Source: an uncultured Methanobrevibacter sp.
Lineage (GTDB): Archaea; Methanobacteriota; Methanobacteria; Methanobacteriales; Methanobacteriaceae
Assembly: GCF_934746965.1 (NCBI RefSeq)
Contig: NZ_CAKVFS010000006.1
Coordinates: 104,408 to 168,407 of the forward strand
DNA length: 64,000 nucleotides
Direction of reading: 5' to 3'
Position numbers and translations under genes: made by a program. This document shows positions 18,174 through 26,659 of the stretch, piece after piece. Every line of letters begins with the position of its first letter. The stretch's first letter is position 1. The notes beneath the pieces are model-generated. The model saw only the letters and a program-made list of their open reading frames with translations. It was not told where the DNA came from and searched no databases.

Positions 18174-19452
18174 GTTTTTCCTCCGGAATACATATGTTAA
18201 GGATAATTCCAATGATTGCTGCTAAAGACATACCAGAAATAGCTAAGGATAAATCTCCATATGTAATTGAGAGTGTAGCTCCACCTAAACCTAAAACTAA
18301 CATTGTAGCTGCAACAACTACATTTTTAGTGTTTGTAAAATCAACATGGTTGTGGATTAAAATTTTAAGACCATTTACACTAATGAATCCATAAAGAAGA
18401 ATAGAAATACCACCAAGAACTGGTGAAGGGATTGCAGTTAATAATGCAGTTAAATGTCCTGAGAATGCAAATACAATAGCTATGATTGCTGCAAGTCCAA
18501 TTACATAAACAGAAGCAACTCTAGTCATACCTACAACAGAAGTATTTTCTCCGTAGGTTGTGTTTGCAGGTCCACCAAGAAGTGCTGCAACAGTAGTAGC
18601 TATACCATCACCTAAGAGAGTTCTGTCAAGACCAGGGTCTTGAAGGAGGTCTCTTCCAATAATTTCACTTAATACTTTGTGGTCTCCAACATGTTCCACC
18701 ATAGTTACAAGTGCAATTGGGACAATAGTGAGCATAGCTCCGAAATTAAAATTATAATCAATAAATGGTAAGTAAAATGCAGGCATTTCAATAATGTGAG
18801 CACTTGTAACTCCTGAAAAGTCAACTACTCCAAGAAGTGCTGCTGCAACGTAACCTATTATAATTCCAATTAAAAATGGGATAACTCTAAGTAATCCTTT
18901 TCCTCTCACTGCAAGTATTGCTGTACTTAAAAATGCTACAAATGCAATAATTATGTTAGTCATTGGAACACTAGCAGCATTTATTCCTATTTCTTCAATT
19001 GCCGTTGGTGCAAGTGATAGACCAATAATCATAATCATAGGCCCAACAACAACTGGGGGTAATACTTTATCAATCCATTTTTTACCAACTACTCTAATAA
19101 TAGTTGATATAATTACATACATTAATCCTACAAAAACGATAGCTGTAAAGACACTTGCTTTTCCAGCTATTGCATATCCTGCCACCATTGGTGCAATAAA
19201 TGCAAATGAACTTCCTAGATAAACAGGACTTCTTCCTCTGGTACATAATATATAAATAAGAGTACCTATACCAGATGTAACAAGAGCTACAGGTATTGAT
19301 AAGACATCTGATCCAACAGTAGTATTTACAACAATTGGTACTAGAATAGTAGCTCCAAACATAGCACATACATGTTGAATAGCAAGTAAAATCCAGTTTA
19401 CAACTGGAGGTTTGTCTCTAACGCCTAATAGCATATTACTATTTTCACTCAT
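18166..19452 (-). CDS. uraA: Uracil:proton symporter (UraA family)
   Basis: This 428-residue membrane protein has about 14 hydrophobic segments and the NCS2/UraA signatures: the N-terminal QHVCAMFGATILVP, VVGPMIMIIGLSLAP, MVEHVGDH (the conserved Glu region for uracil binding), LLGGPANTTYGENTSVVGMT, and IPSPVLGGISILLYGFI. It imports uracil, which the overlapping downstream upp gene turns into UMP. A ribosome binding site AAGGAGAT precedes the ATG. Uracil-dependent control of the operon is plausible, but no obvious attenuator is visible upstream. Confidence 0.97.
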   Translation of the reverse strand: MSENSNMLLGVRDKPPVVNWILLAIQHVCAMFGATILVPIVVNTTVGSDVLSIPVALVTSGIGTLIYILCTRGRSPVYLGSSFAFIAPMVAGYAIAGKASVFTAIVFVGLMYVIISTIIRVVGKKWIDKVLPPVVVGPMIMIIGLSLAPTAIEEIGINAASVPMTNIIIAFVAFLSTAILAVRGKGLLRVIPFLIGIIIGYVAAALLGVVDFSGVTSAHIIEMPAFYLPFIDYNFNFGAMLTIVPIALVTMVEHVGDHKVLSEIIGRDLLQDPGLDRTLLGDGIATTVAALLGGPANTTYGENTSVVGMTRVASVYVIGLAAIIAIVFAFSGHLTALLTAIPSPVLGGISILLYGFISVNGLKILIHNHVDFTNTKNVVVAATMLVLGLGGATLSITYGDLSLAISGMSLAAIIGIILNICIPEEKHE

Positions 19453-19704
19453 TTTATCTCCTTTAACTATATAAAAAAATCATTTTTAAACAATATTAAT
19501 AATATTCCTTTTTCGTTGAATAATTAAAATATCAATTTAGAATTTTAGCATTGATAAAAAGAATTTTTTTATTTCATTTTTAATAATATTCACAAATTTT
19601 TATTATACATTTATATTTCTTCAATTACACTTATAAAAATGTTTTTAAAATAAATTTTCGTTTAATTTGTTTATATTATGTTAAAAATAGTTAAAATTTA
19701 GTTT

Positions 19705-20526
19705 TTAAAGTTCAACTAAATTATATAATTCATCAACAATTGAATTAATAGAAGAGCTATCATAGTTTATAGTAATGGCATTTTGATTACATGTATTAAC
19801 ACAAAGTCCACAACAACGGCAGGTATCTTGGTTAATTTGAATTTTATCATTTTCAAAATTAATAGCATCTGCCATACATACACCATTTAAACATTTCATA
19901 CAGTTTATACATTTGGAATTATCAATAGCTATTTCTACACCATCTAATTTGTGAATTTTATCACTTATTTTATCATCTAATTTAGGTATTACTTTCCATA
20001 AACAACAGCAAGGACAACAGTTACATATTGTAAGTAGTCCATCTCTAGGTCTGACATTCATCCAAATTGAATCTATTTTATTTTTACCTATAATATGTGT
20101 TAAACCTGCAGCATCTGCTTTGTCAACATGATTTAGAGCTTCTTGTTTACTGGCTTCGTGACAGATATTTCTTGGAATTTTTTTAGTTGTGGGTCCGAGA
20201 AAAATACATCCTATATCTTGAGGATAATTTTTACAATTATTGGAAGTTCTACAAAGACAATTATCCATTATTACAATGTCATCGATTCTTTTAATAATTT
20301 CTTTTAAAACATCTGTAGGTAAAAATTCAGATTTTTCAGATTTTATTTTTTTATTAATATTTATTGTATTTGGAATAAATGTAGTGTCATCATCTTCAAA
20401 TAATGCTTTATCTATGATTTTTCTTATTATTTTTGATTGTTTAGTTAATTTAGCTATCCAAAATCTCCAATTAAATATATAATTCACTATGAAAATACTT
20501 ATATCTGCAAAACTGATTTTTCTCAT
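19705..20526 (-). CDS. Cysteine-rich 4Fe-4S protein with C-terminal 2[4Fe-4S] ferredoxin domain
   Basis: This 273-residue protein has three cysteine regions. The first (about 90-125) is CLCRTSNNCKNYPQDIGCIF. The second (about 168-178) is an unusual cluster, ICNCCPCCCLWK. The third (about 205-260) is a two-cluster ferredoxin domain, CINCMKCLNGVCMAD and CRCCGLCVNTCNQNA. The layout occurs in uncharacterised archaeal and clostridial ferredoxin-like proteins whose function I cannot name. It overlaps trmJ by four bases (ATGA) and lies downstream of tfrB, so it may pass electrons to or from the TfrB-type protein; that link is inferred. Confidence 0.8.
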   Translation of the reverse strand: MRKISFADISIFIVNYIFNWRFWIAKLTKQSKIIRKIIDKALFEDDDTTFIPNTININKKIKSEKSEFLPTDVLKEIIKRIDDIVIMDNCLCRTSNNCKNYPQDIGCIFLGPTTKKIPRNICHEASKQEALNHVDKADAAGLTHIIGKNKIDSIWMNVRPRDGLLTICNCCPCCCLWKVIPKLDDKISDKIHKLDGVEIAIDNSKCINCMKCLNGVCMADAINFENDKIQINQDTCRCCGLCVNTCNQNAITINYDSSSINSIVDELYNLVEL

Positions 20527-21428
20527 TGTTCACCAATTTTCATTTTTAAACGTCTTAAAATGCCTTTTAAAGTGTGGGCTTCTCTACCTGTGATATATGC
20601 ACGATTTATAATATTTTTAAATGATTTTAATCCATTTTTCTTTTTATGCTCAGGTATATCTAAACTATCAATTAAATCATACATATCTTTTAACACATAC
20701 TCTTTTTCAATAGCAGTACTTTCTTCTAAACCTTCAACAGGATATTCATGTATGTTTTTAAATAATTCATAAAAAATAATGGCTGCTGCATGAGATATGT
20801 TTAGGATAGGGTATGTTGGATCTGTTGGGATGGAAACACAAATATCACATTCCTCAATTTCTTCATTTGTTAATCCATTACCTTCTCTCCCAAACAAGAT
20901 AGCTGTATTATTATTTGTATTAATATTTTCTCCAAGTTTTTCAGGTTTTACAGGAATTCTTGATAAATTGTAGCTTCCACCAGCTACACCAGTTGAAGCT
21001 ACTTTAAAATCAATTATTTGGTTTTGATAAAATTCTTCAAGTGTTTTGTATATTTTTGCATTTTCAACAATGTATTTTCCATGTGTTGCTTGGTAAAATG
21101 CTTCAGGAGTTAAATCAGGTGGATTAATAAGAACTAAATTTTTTAATCCGAAATTAGCCATAGTTCTTGCAAGAAATCCTATATTTCCCGGAGTTTCACA
21201 TTCTACAAAAACAATGTAAATGTTATTTTTAAAATTATCTAGTTCTTTTTTTGCATCATCTTCCTGATTTTTAGTTATCTTAATGCCTCGGGATTGTTTT
21301 TTAGATTTTGATTTTTTAGTGGAGGTTGATTTTTGTTCATTTTTAGTTTTTTCATCTATTTCTGGTGAATTTAGTTTAGTTTCCACTATTTTTTCTTCAC
21401 TTATAGCTATATCTCCTATTTTAATCAA
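20523..21428 (-). CDS. trmJ: TrmJ-type tRNA/rRNA 2'-O-methyltransferase (SPOUT family)
   Basis: The SPOUT methyltransferase domain (about 72-240) has the family motifs FVECETPGNIGFLARTMANF, ILFGREGNGLTNEEI and PTYPILNISHAAAIIFYE, which form the trefoil knot that binds SAM. TrmJ methylates the ribose of tRNA position 32. The C-terminal 60 residues form a helical extension. The first 70 residues are a Lys/Ser/Thr-rich tail that may contact RNA. The start is uncertain: TTG at 21428 gives 301 residues, but a downstream GTG within the variable N-terminus is possible. It lies 11 bases after tfrB and overlaps the ferredoxin-like gene. Confidence 0.88.
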   Translation of the reverse strand: MIKIGDIAISEEKIVETKLNSPEIDEKTKNEQKSTSTKKSKSKKQSRGIKITKNQEDDAKKELDNFKNNIYIVFVECETPGNIGFLARTMANFGLKNLVLINPPDLTPEAFYQATHGKYIVENAKIYKTLEEFYQNQIIDFKVASTGVAGGSYNLSRIPVKPEKLGENINTNNNTAILFGREGNGLTNEEIEECDICVSIPTDPTYPILNISHAAAIIFYELFKNIHEYPVEGLEESTAIEKEYVLKDMYDLIDSLDIPEHKKKNGLKSFKNIINRAYITGREAHTLKGILRRLKMKIGEQ

Positions 21429-21439
21429 CCCTTATTTTT

Positions 21440-22921
21440 TTAGTCTTTTTGGTAAGCTAGTTGTAATAATTCAATTATATTCATAGTCTTTATATCTTCA
21501 CGGTTAATGGAATTTAATCCATCTTGAATATTGTATTGGCAAAATGGGCAAATTGTAATTACAGATTCAGCACCAGTTTCTTCAATCATTTTTGCTTTTT
21601 CTTTTGCAAGTGTAGATGCAATTTCTGGGTGTCCTGCTTTTATTCCTCCACCAGCACCACAACACTGACAAGGGTATTGCATTTCTTTAAATTCTATACC
21701 TTTAATTTGATTTAATATATCTCGTGGAGCATCTTTAATTCCTTGACCTCTACCTAAATGGCATGGATCGTGCCAAGTTACACTTGTGTTTAATTCTTTC
21801 ATTTTATTAGTATCTAATTTATCTACTAAAAATTCACTAATATCCATTACATTTAAATTAGATCCGTATTTTGGGTGGTTATTTTTAAGAGTTGATCCAC
21901 ATCCTGCACATATGGTAATTACTGTATCATAATTTTTAAATACTTCTTTATTTTTATCAACAAGTTCTTGAACAATGTCTGTTTGTCCAGTTCGTATTAA
22001 TGGGGAACCACAACATACCTGACCTTCAGGTATATCAATTTTAATTCCATTTGCATCAAGTACATCCATTAAAGCTTCACCAATGTGTTGTAATTTATTA
22101 TCAACCATACATCCAGTAAATAATGCTATTTTAGAATTATTTTCATTTTTAACTTGTTCGATAAAACTTGGACCTTTGGATTTAATGGATCTTCCAGTTT
22201 CCTGAATGTTTTCTTTAAATGCAAGATGTTCTGGAAGTGGTCCTTTATTTTCTTTACATGCAATTTCCCTTAAACGTTCGATTGCATCTCCAAATGTGTT
22301 GATATTTTTAGGACAAACAGCTTTACATTTACCACAGCTGGTACATTTGTATAATCCTTCTTTTAAACTTTCATCAAGTCTATTAAATTCATCTCTTGGA
22401 TCAGATTCAAATTTAGAAAGATATCTCATTATATAAGGTCCTCCAAATTTGGTTTTAATGAATTTTACAACTGGGCAAGTTGAAAGACAAGAATAACATT
22501 CAATACAACTTCTAACTTTTTTAGTATTTTTCATGTTTTCAGGAGTTAAATTTTCATTTATTTTATCATTGTTTTGTTCAGGATTTAAAGAAAGTTGTAA
22601 CTCTTTTACTTCTTTTTCTATTGAGCTTTTGTCTACTATTAAATCTTTAATCACTGGAAAATTTTGAGGCTCAATTATTGCACCATCTTTTATTTCTTTT
22701 TGACAAGCAAGAGCTCCATTCCCGTTAAATAATATTCCACAAGATCCACATTGTCCTGCTCTACAGGAACTTCTGATGCTGATATCTGCATCATATTTTT
22801 CATTAATTGCATTTATAGCATCTAAAACTTTCATTTGTGGTGTTTTTTCTATTTCATAACACTCTAAATGTGGTTTTTCATCTACTTCTCTATCAAACCT
22901 TGATATATATACTTTAATCAT
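21440..22921 (-). CDS. tfrB: Thiol:fumarate reductase subunit B (TfrB)
   Basis: This 493-residue protein joins two modules. The N-terminal SdhB-like part has a 2Fe-2S plant-type domain (CRAGQCGSCGI, about residues 54-64) and two 4Fe-4S motifs (CIECYSCLSTCP near 140, CTSCGKCKAVCP near 192). The C-terminal part has two HdrB-type CCG domains (CAGCGSTL and CQCCGAGGG, with DPCHLGRG). This is the layout of TfrB, which oxidises CoM-SH and CoB-SH to the heterodisulfide while TfrA reduces fumarate to succinate. tfrA is not adjacent; in methanogens the two genes are often unlinked. GGGGTAAAG precedes the ATG. It heads the tfrB-trmJ-ferredoxin operon. Confidence 0.93.
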   Translation of the reverse strand: MIKVYISRFDREVDEKPHLECYEIEKTPQMKVLDAINAINEKYDADISIRSSCRAGQCGSCGILFNGNGALACQKEIKDGAIIEPQNFPVIKDLIVDKSSIEKEVKELQLSLNPEQNNDKINENLTPENMKNTKKVRSCIECYSCLSTCPVVKFIKTKFGGPYIMRYLSKFESDPRDEFNRLDESLKEGLYKCTSCGKCKAVCPKNINTFGDAIERLREIACKENKGPLPEHLAFKENIQETGRSIKSKGPSFIEQVKNENNSKIALFTGCMVDNKLQHIGEALMDVLDANGIKIDIPEGQVCCGSPLIRTGQTDIVQELVDKNKEVFKNYDTVITICAGCGSTLKNNHPKYGSNLNVMDISEFLVDKLDTNKMKELNTSVTWHDPCHLGRGQGIKDAPRDILNQIKGIEFKEMQYPCQCCGAGGGIKAGHPEIASTLAKEKAKMIEETGAESVITICPFCQYNIQDGLNSINREDIKTMNIIELLQLAYQKD

Positions 22922-23036
22922 TACTTTACCCCTTTAGTTATATCAAATATAAAAACAAGTATAATATTTATATTATATCTAAACCTATTATATTATATAT
23001 TTTATTAGATTTTTAAATTATTTGAGGAAATAAATA

Positions 23037-24935
23037 ATGAATTTAAAAGAATTAATAATAGGTAAACCTGGTGAAAAACAATTTTTATTAGGTAATGAAG
23101 CAGCTGTAAGGGGAGTTATAGAAGCTGGTGTTTCTGTTGCAGCTACTTATCCAGGTACTCCTTCATCAGAAATTGGAAATGTTTTATCTGTATTGGCTAA
23201 AGAGGCTAATATTTATTTTGAGTTTTCTACAAATGAAAAAGTTGCTATGGAGGTTGCAGCTACTGCAGCAGCATCTGGTTTACGTTCATTTACTTTCATG
23301 AAACATGTAGGTATGAATGTAGCTAGTGATTCATTTATGACAACTGCATATAGTGGAGTAAATGGTGGGATGGTTATTTTATCTGCGGATGATCCTTCAC
23401 TTTTTTCATCTCAAAATGAACAGGATACTCGTAATTATGGGCGTTTAGCAAATGTTCCTATTTTAGAACCTTCTAATTGTCAAGAAGTTAAAGATATGGT
23501 TAAATATGCTTTTGATTTGTCTGAACAATTTAAATTACCAGTTATTGTAAGAACAACTACTCGTGTATCTCATATGAGGGGTGTTGTTGAATTTGGTGAT
23601 GTTGCAGATAATTCTTCAGATGATGTTACTCATTGGAAAAAAGGATTTTTCAAGAAAAATCCATCACAGTTTGTTCCAGTTCCAGCATTTGCAAAAGATA
23701 TGCATGTGGAATTAGTGGAAAAAATGGATAAAATTAATAAAATAACCAATGAATCTAAATTTAACTTTGAATCAGAATTTGCTCAAAATAAAAAATATGG
23801 TGTAATTGCTTCAAGCAGTGCTTATAATTATGCTTATGATGTAATTCGATATAATAATTTAGATGTTGATGTTTTAAAACTTGGATTTTCTTATCCTTTC
23901 CCTTATGATAAAGTAGCTGAATTTGTAAGAAATTTGGATGAAGTATTTATTGTAGAGGAAGTAGATCCAATTATAGAAAAAGATACATTAGTGGCTATTG
24001 GTAAAAATAATTTAAATGTTGTGGTTCATGGTAAATTAGATGGAACATTCCCTATGTATCATGAATTTAATTCAGATATTGTATCTAATGGTTTTAATAA
24101 ATATTTAAATTTTATTGATGAAAAAGATAATGTTCATTTAGATAATTTACTTAAATTAGAAGAAGATATTCCATCTAGAGCTCCAGTGCTTTGTGCAGGC
24201 TGTCCACATAGGTCAATGTATTATGGGGTAAATAAAGCTTTAGAGGAATTAGGAATTCCACTTAAAGATGTTGTATTTGCATCAGATATTGGATGTTATA
24301 CTTTGGGAATCAATCCACCATATAATGCAGCAGATTATTTATTATCTATGGGATCTAGTGTAGGTGATGGTTGTGGATTTTCAATAGCTACTAATCAAAA
24401 GGTTATTAGCTTCATTGGGGATTCAACATTTTTCCACAGTGGAATATCACCTTTAATAAATGCAGTTCATAATAAAAATAATTTTATTTTAACTGTTTTA
24501 GATAATAGAATTACTGCAATGACAGGTGGTCAACCAAATCCTGGAATTCCAGTTGATGGGATGGGTGATGATGCACCAGAAATATCCATACGTAAATTAG
24601 CATTAGCTTGTGGATGTAAATATGTTAGGGTAATTAATCCATTAAACTTGGACCAAGTAATTAAAACATATAAAGAAGCTTTAGAACGTGATGAAGTATG
24701 TGTAATTATAGCTAAAGCACCATGTACTTTAATTAAAGGCAAATCTAAAAAACCACCAATAAATTATATAAGTTCTAATTGTAATGGTTGTAATAAATGT
24801 GTAAATGAGCTTGCATGTCCAGCTATTTCAAAAGATGGTGGAAAAATCGCTGTTGATAAATCAATGTGTGATGGTTGTGGTGTTTGTATCCAAGTTTGTA
24901 AATATGGTGCACTAGAAGCTGGAAGAGGTGAATAA
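23037..24935 (+). CDS. iorA: Indolepyruvate:ferredoxin oxidoreductase, alpha subunit
   Basis: This 632-residue subunit binds thiamine diphosphate and iron-sulfur clusters. It starts with ATYPGTPSSEIGNVL in the pyrimidine-binding domain. The ThDP motif region follows (SVGDGCGFSIA, then IGDSTFFHSGI near residue 465). It ends with two 4Fe-4S motifs (CNGCNKCVNELACP and CDGCGVCIQVCK). With IorB it interconverts aryl pyruvates and aryl acetyl-CoA plus reduced ferredoxin. In methanogens it probably works in the reductive direction to make aromatic amino acids from aryl acids. TTTGAGGAAAT precedes the ATG. It is divergent from tfrB and one base from iorB. Confidence 0.97.
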   Translation: MNLKELIIGKPGEKQFLLGNEAAVRGVIEAGVSVAATYPGTPSSEIGNVLSVLAKEANIYFEFSTNEKVAMEVAATAAASGLRSFTFMKHVGMNVASDSFMTTAYSGVNGGMVILSADDPSLFSSQNEQDTRNYGRLANVPILEPSNCQEVKDMVKYAFDLSEQFKLPVIVRTTTRVSHMRGVVEFGDVADNSSDDVTHWKKGFFKKNPSQFVPVPAFAKDMHVELVEKMDKINKITNESKFNFESEFAQNKKYGVIASSSAYNYAYDVIRYNNLDVDVLKLGFSYPFPYDKVAEFVRNLDEVFIVEEVDPIIEKDTLVAIGKNNLNVVVHGKLDGTFPMYHEFNSDIVSNGFNKYLNFIDEKDNVHLDNLLKLEEDIPSRAPVLCAGCPHRSMYYGVNKALEELGIPLKDVVFASDIGCYTLGINPPYNAADYLLSMGSSVGDGCGFSIATNQKVISFIGDSTFFHSGISPLINAVHNKNNFILTVLDNRITAMTGGQPNPGIPVDGMGDDAPEISIRKLALACGCKYVRVINPLNLDQVIKTYKEALERDEVCVIIAKAPCTLIKGKSKKPPINYISSNCNGCNKCVNELACPAISKDGGKIAVDKSMCDGCGVCIQVCKYGALEAGRGE

Positions 24936-24936
24936 T

Positions 24937-25521
24937 ATGGATAATCATTATAATATTTATATTTGTGGTGTTGGAGGACAAGGGATTATTAAAACCTCTG
25001 TAATTATTGGTGAAGCTGCAATGAATCAAGGTTTGAATGTAGTTATGAGTGAAATTCATGGTATGTCTCAAAGAGGAGGTTCTGTGTCTACTGAATTAAA
25101 AATAGGTGATTATAATAGTTCAATTATTCCAGAACATGGTGCTGATATGTTACTTTCATTTGAACCTATTGAAACTATAAGAGGTTTAGACAAAGTGAAT
25201 GATGATACAAAAATAGTGTTTAATACACATCCTATTGTTCCTGCTTCAGCAGATAAACCTTATCCAAGTGTAAATAATATTACTAATATTTTAAAAGAAA
25301 ATTTTAATCATGTTCTTCCAATTGATGGGACTGAATTAGCATTAAATGCTGGAAATGTTTTATCATTGAACATGGTTTTATTGGGGGCAGTAACTGCTGA
25401 TGATAAGTTTCCACTTTCCAAAGACTCTGTTATTGAGGCTATGAAAAATAATCTAAAACCTAAATTCCATGAATTAAACTTAAATGCTATTGAAAGTGGT
25501 TATAATTGGATTAAAGGTTAA
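24937..25521 (+). CDS. iorB: Indolepyruvate:ferredoxin oxidoreductase, beta subunit
   Basis: This 194-residue gamma-type subunit carries GVGGQGIIKTS at the N-terminus, then EIHGMSQRGGSV and the EPIETIRGL region seen in IorB proteins. It pairs with IorA. ATG 24937 is the start, as AGGTGA at 24925-24930 sits inside the iorA end; an in-frame GTG overlaps that site. The distance from the iorA stop is one base, so the subunits are translated together. Confidence 0.96.
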   Translation: MDNHYNIYICGVGGQGIIKTSVIIGEAAMNQGLNVVMSEIHGMSQRGGSVSTELKIGDYNSSIIPEHGADMLLSFEPIETIRGLDKVNDDTKIVFNTHPIVPASADKPYPSVNNITNILKENFNHVLPIDGTELALNAGNVLSLNMVLLGAVTADDKFPLSKDSVIEAMKNNLKPKFHELNLNAIESGYNWIKG

Positions 25522-25577
25522 ATATTTAAATAATTAGGAATTAAATTATAATTAATTATAAAAAAGAGGTTTTGTAC

Positions 25578-25856
25578 ATGCCTTATGAAATTGATAATGC
25601 TATATTAAAAAAGGATAAAACAGGAAGAATCACTTTAATTGATCCAAAAAATATTTTTAAAGATGAGGATGCTTTTGTAGCTATTAAAAGTGATGATTTG
25701 ATTACCATTCAACTTTTAATAAACAGTATTTTACACAATGACTTTAAGAGGTGGGAAGAACTTGGAGTGGTTCCTGAAAATGAATCTGTTAAAAGTTTAT
25801 TTGTTCGTTTAGGTTATTCTAAAGCAGATATTGCATCATTATTAAAAGAATTTTAA
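25578..25856 (+). CDS. Uncharacterised 92-residue protein
   Basis: I do not recognise this family. The protein is soluble, mixed charged and predicted alpha/beta: an N-terminal strand-rich part (RITLIDPKN) is followed by helices (TIQLLINSILHNDFKRWEEL and a C-terminal SKADIASLLKEF). GAGGT (25566-25570) supports the ATG at 25578 rather than the upstream TTG. It lies 56 bases after iorB and 23 before the next gene in the same direction, so it may share the ior transcript. No function is inferred. Confidence 0.7.
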   Translation: MPYEIDNAILKKDKTGRITLIDPKNIFKDEDAFVAIKSDDLITIQLLINSILHNDFKRWEELGVVPENESVKSLFVRLGYSKADIASLLKEF

Positions 25857-25879
25857 ACTATAAATTTGAGGTTTTCAAA

Positions 25880-26203
25880 ATGTCAGAATTCAAATTATCT
25901 AAAGAATCAGGAACTAAGAAGTTTGAGATTTTAATGGCTATTGATTATGATGAAAATGGTAATGTGGAAGCTCAGGAGTTCTATAATGGTGTAGGCTGGT
26001 CAAATAGTCCTGCAGAAATTAGATTAAGTGCTAGTTATTGTGATGAAGATGAACAAAATGAATGGAATCTGTTTTTCAATGATTTCATGCATTTATTGGA
26101 ATCAGATGATTTAGTTAATAAAGCTAAAACTTTAAAAGAAGTTAATGATTCTTATTATTTTGCAGAAGAATCTATTGAAATTATTTTAACTGAAGAAGAT
26201 TAA
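25880..26203 (+). CDS. Uncharacterised acidic 107-residue protein
   Basis: I do not recognise this family. It is strongly acidic, has no signal peptide or membrane segment, and starts with KKFEILMAIDYDENGNVEAQ, which resembles a short beta domain. TTTGAGGTT precedes the ATG. It follows the 92-residue gene by 23 bases and ends in a perfect palindromic terminator shared with the convergent ACT-domain gene. Being last in the iorAB transcript is plausible but unproven. Confidence 0.7.
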   Translation: MSEFKLSKESGTKKFEILMAIDYDENGNVEAQEFYNGVGWSNSPAEIRLSASYCDEDEQNEWNLFFNDFMHLLESDDLVNKAKTLKEVNDSYYFAEESIEIILTEED

Positions 26204-26221
26204 AAAGATTAAATCTTTTTA
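26201..26221. terminator. Symmetric bidirectional terminator
   Basis: TAAAAAGATT (26201-26210) and AATCTTTTTA (26212-26221) form a perfect palindrome around one A. It overlaps the stop codons of the two convergent genes and gives a T run in both directions. Confidence 0.65.
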
Positions 26222-26650
26222 TAAATCTTCTATGTCTTCTTTTTCAAGAATATCTGCATCACTGTCTTTTAATAGAGCAATTGCATCATCCATATTTTTT
26301 AATCTCATTACTACAATAGCTTTTTCTGTTTTTGAACTTACAAATGCATAAAGATAATCTAAGTTTATACCTTTTTCATCAAATATAGCTAATGTGGAAT
26401 TTAATCCGTTTGGTTCATCGGGAACTGCTACAATAATCACATCATTTTCTTTTACAATGAATCCATCTTTTTCTAAAGTTTCAATAGCTTTTTTGTTATC
26501 TGAAACAATCAATCTTAAAATTCCATATTTGGTTGTATCAGCTATTGAAAGAGCACGAATGTTTATGTTTTCTTGAGCTAATGCATTAATAGCTTTTTTC
26601 ATCCTTCCTTCTTTATTTTCTATAAATACTGATATTTGTTTTACTACCAT
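26219..26650 (-). CDS. Tandem ACT-domain protein linked to aryl-CoA ligase
   Basis: The 143 residues make two ACT domains (about 1-68 and 69-140), starting VKQISVFIENKEGRMKKAI and LNSTLAIFDEKGINLDYLY. ACT domains bind amino acids and regulate metabolic enzymes. Small tandem-ACT proteins of this type sit beside phenylacetate-CoA ligase homologues in many archaea and bacteria. Here it lies 9 bases after such a ligase. Feedback sensing of an aromatic or branched amino acid is inferred from the family and neighbour. Confidence 0.88.
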   Translation of the reverse strand: MVVKQISVFIENKEGRMKKAINALAQENINIRALSIADTTKYGILRLIVSDNKKAIETLEKDGFIVKENDVIIVAVPDEPNGLNSTLAIFDEKGINLDYLYAFVSSKTEKAIVVMRLKNMDDAIALLKDSDADILEKEDIEDL

Positions 26651-26659
26651 TGTTTCACC

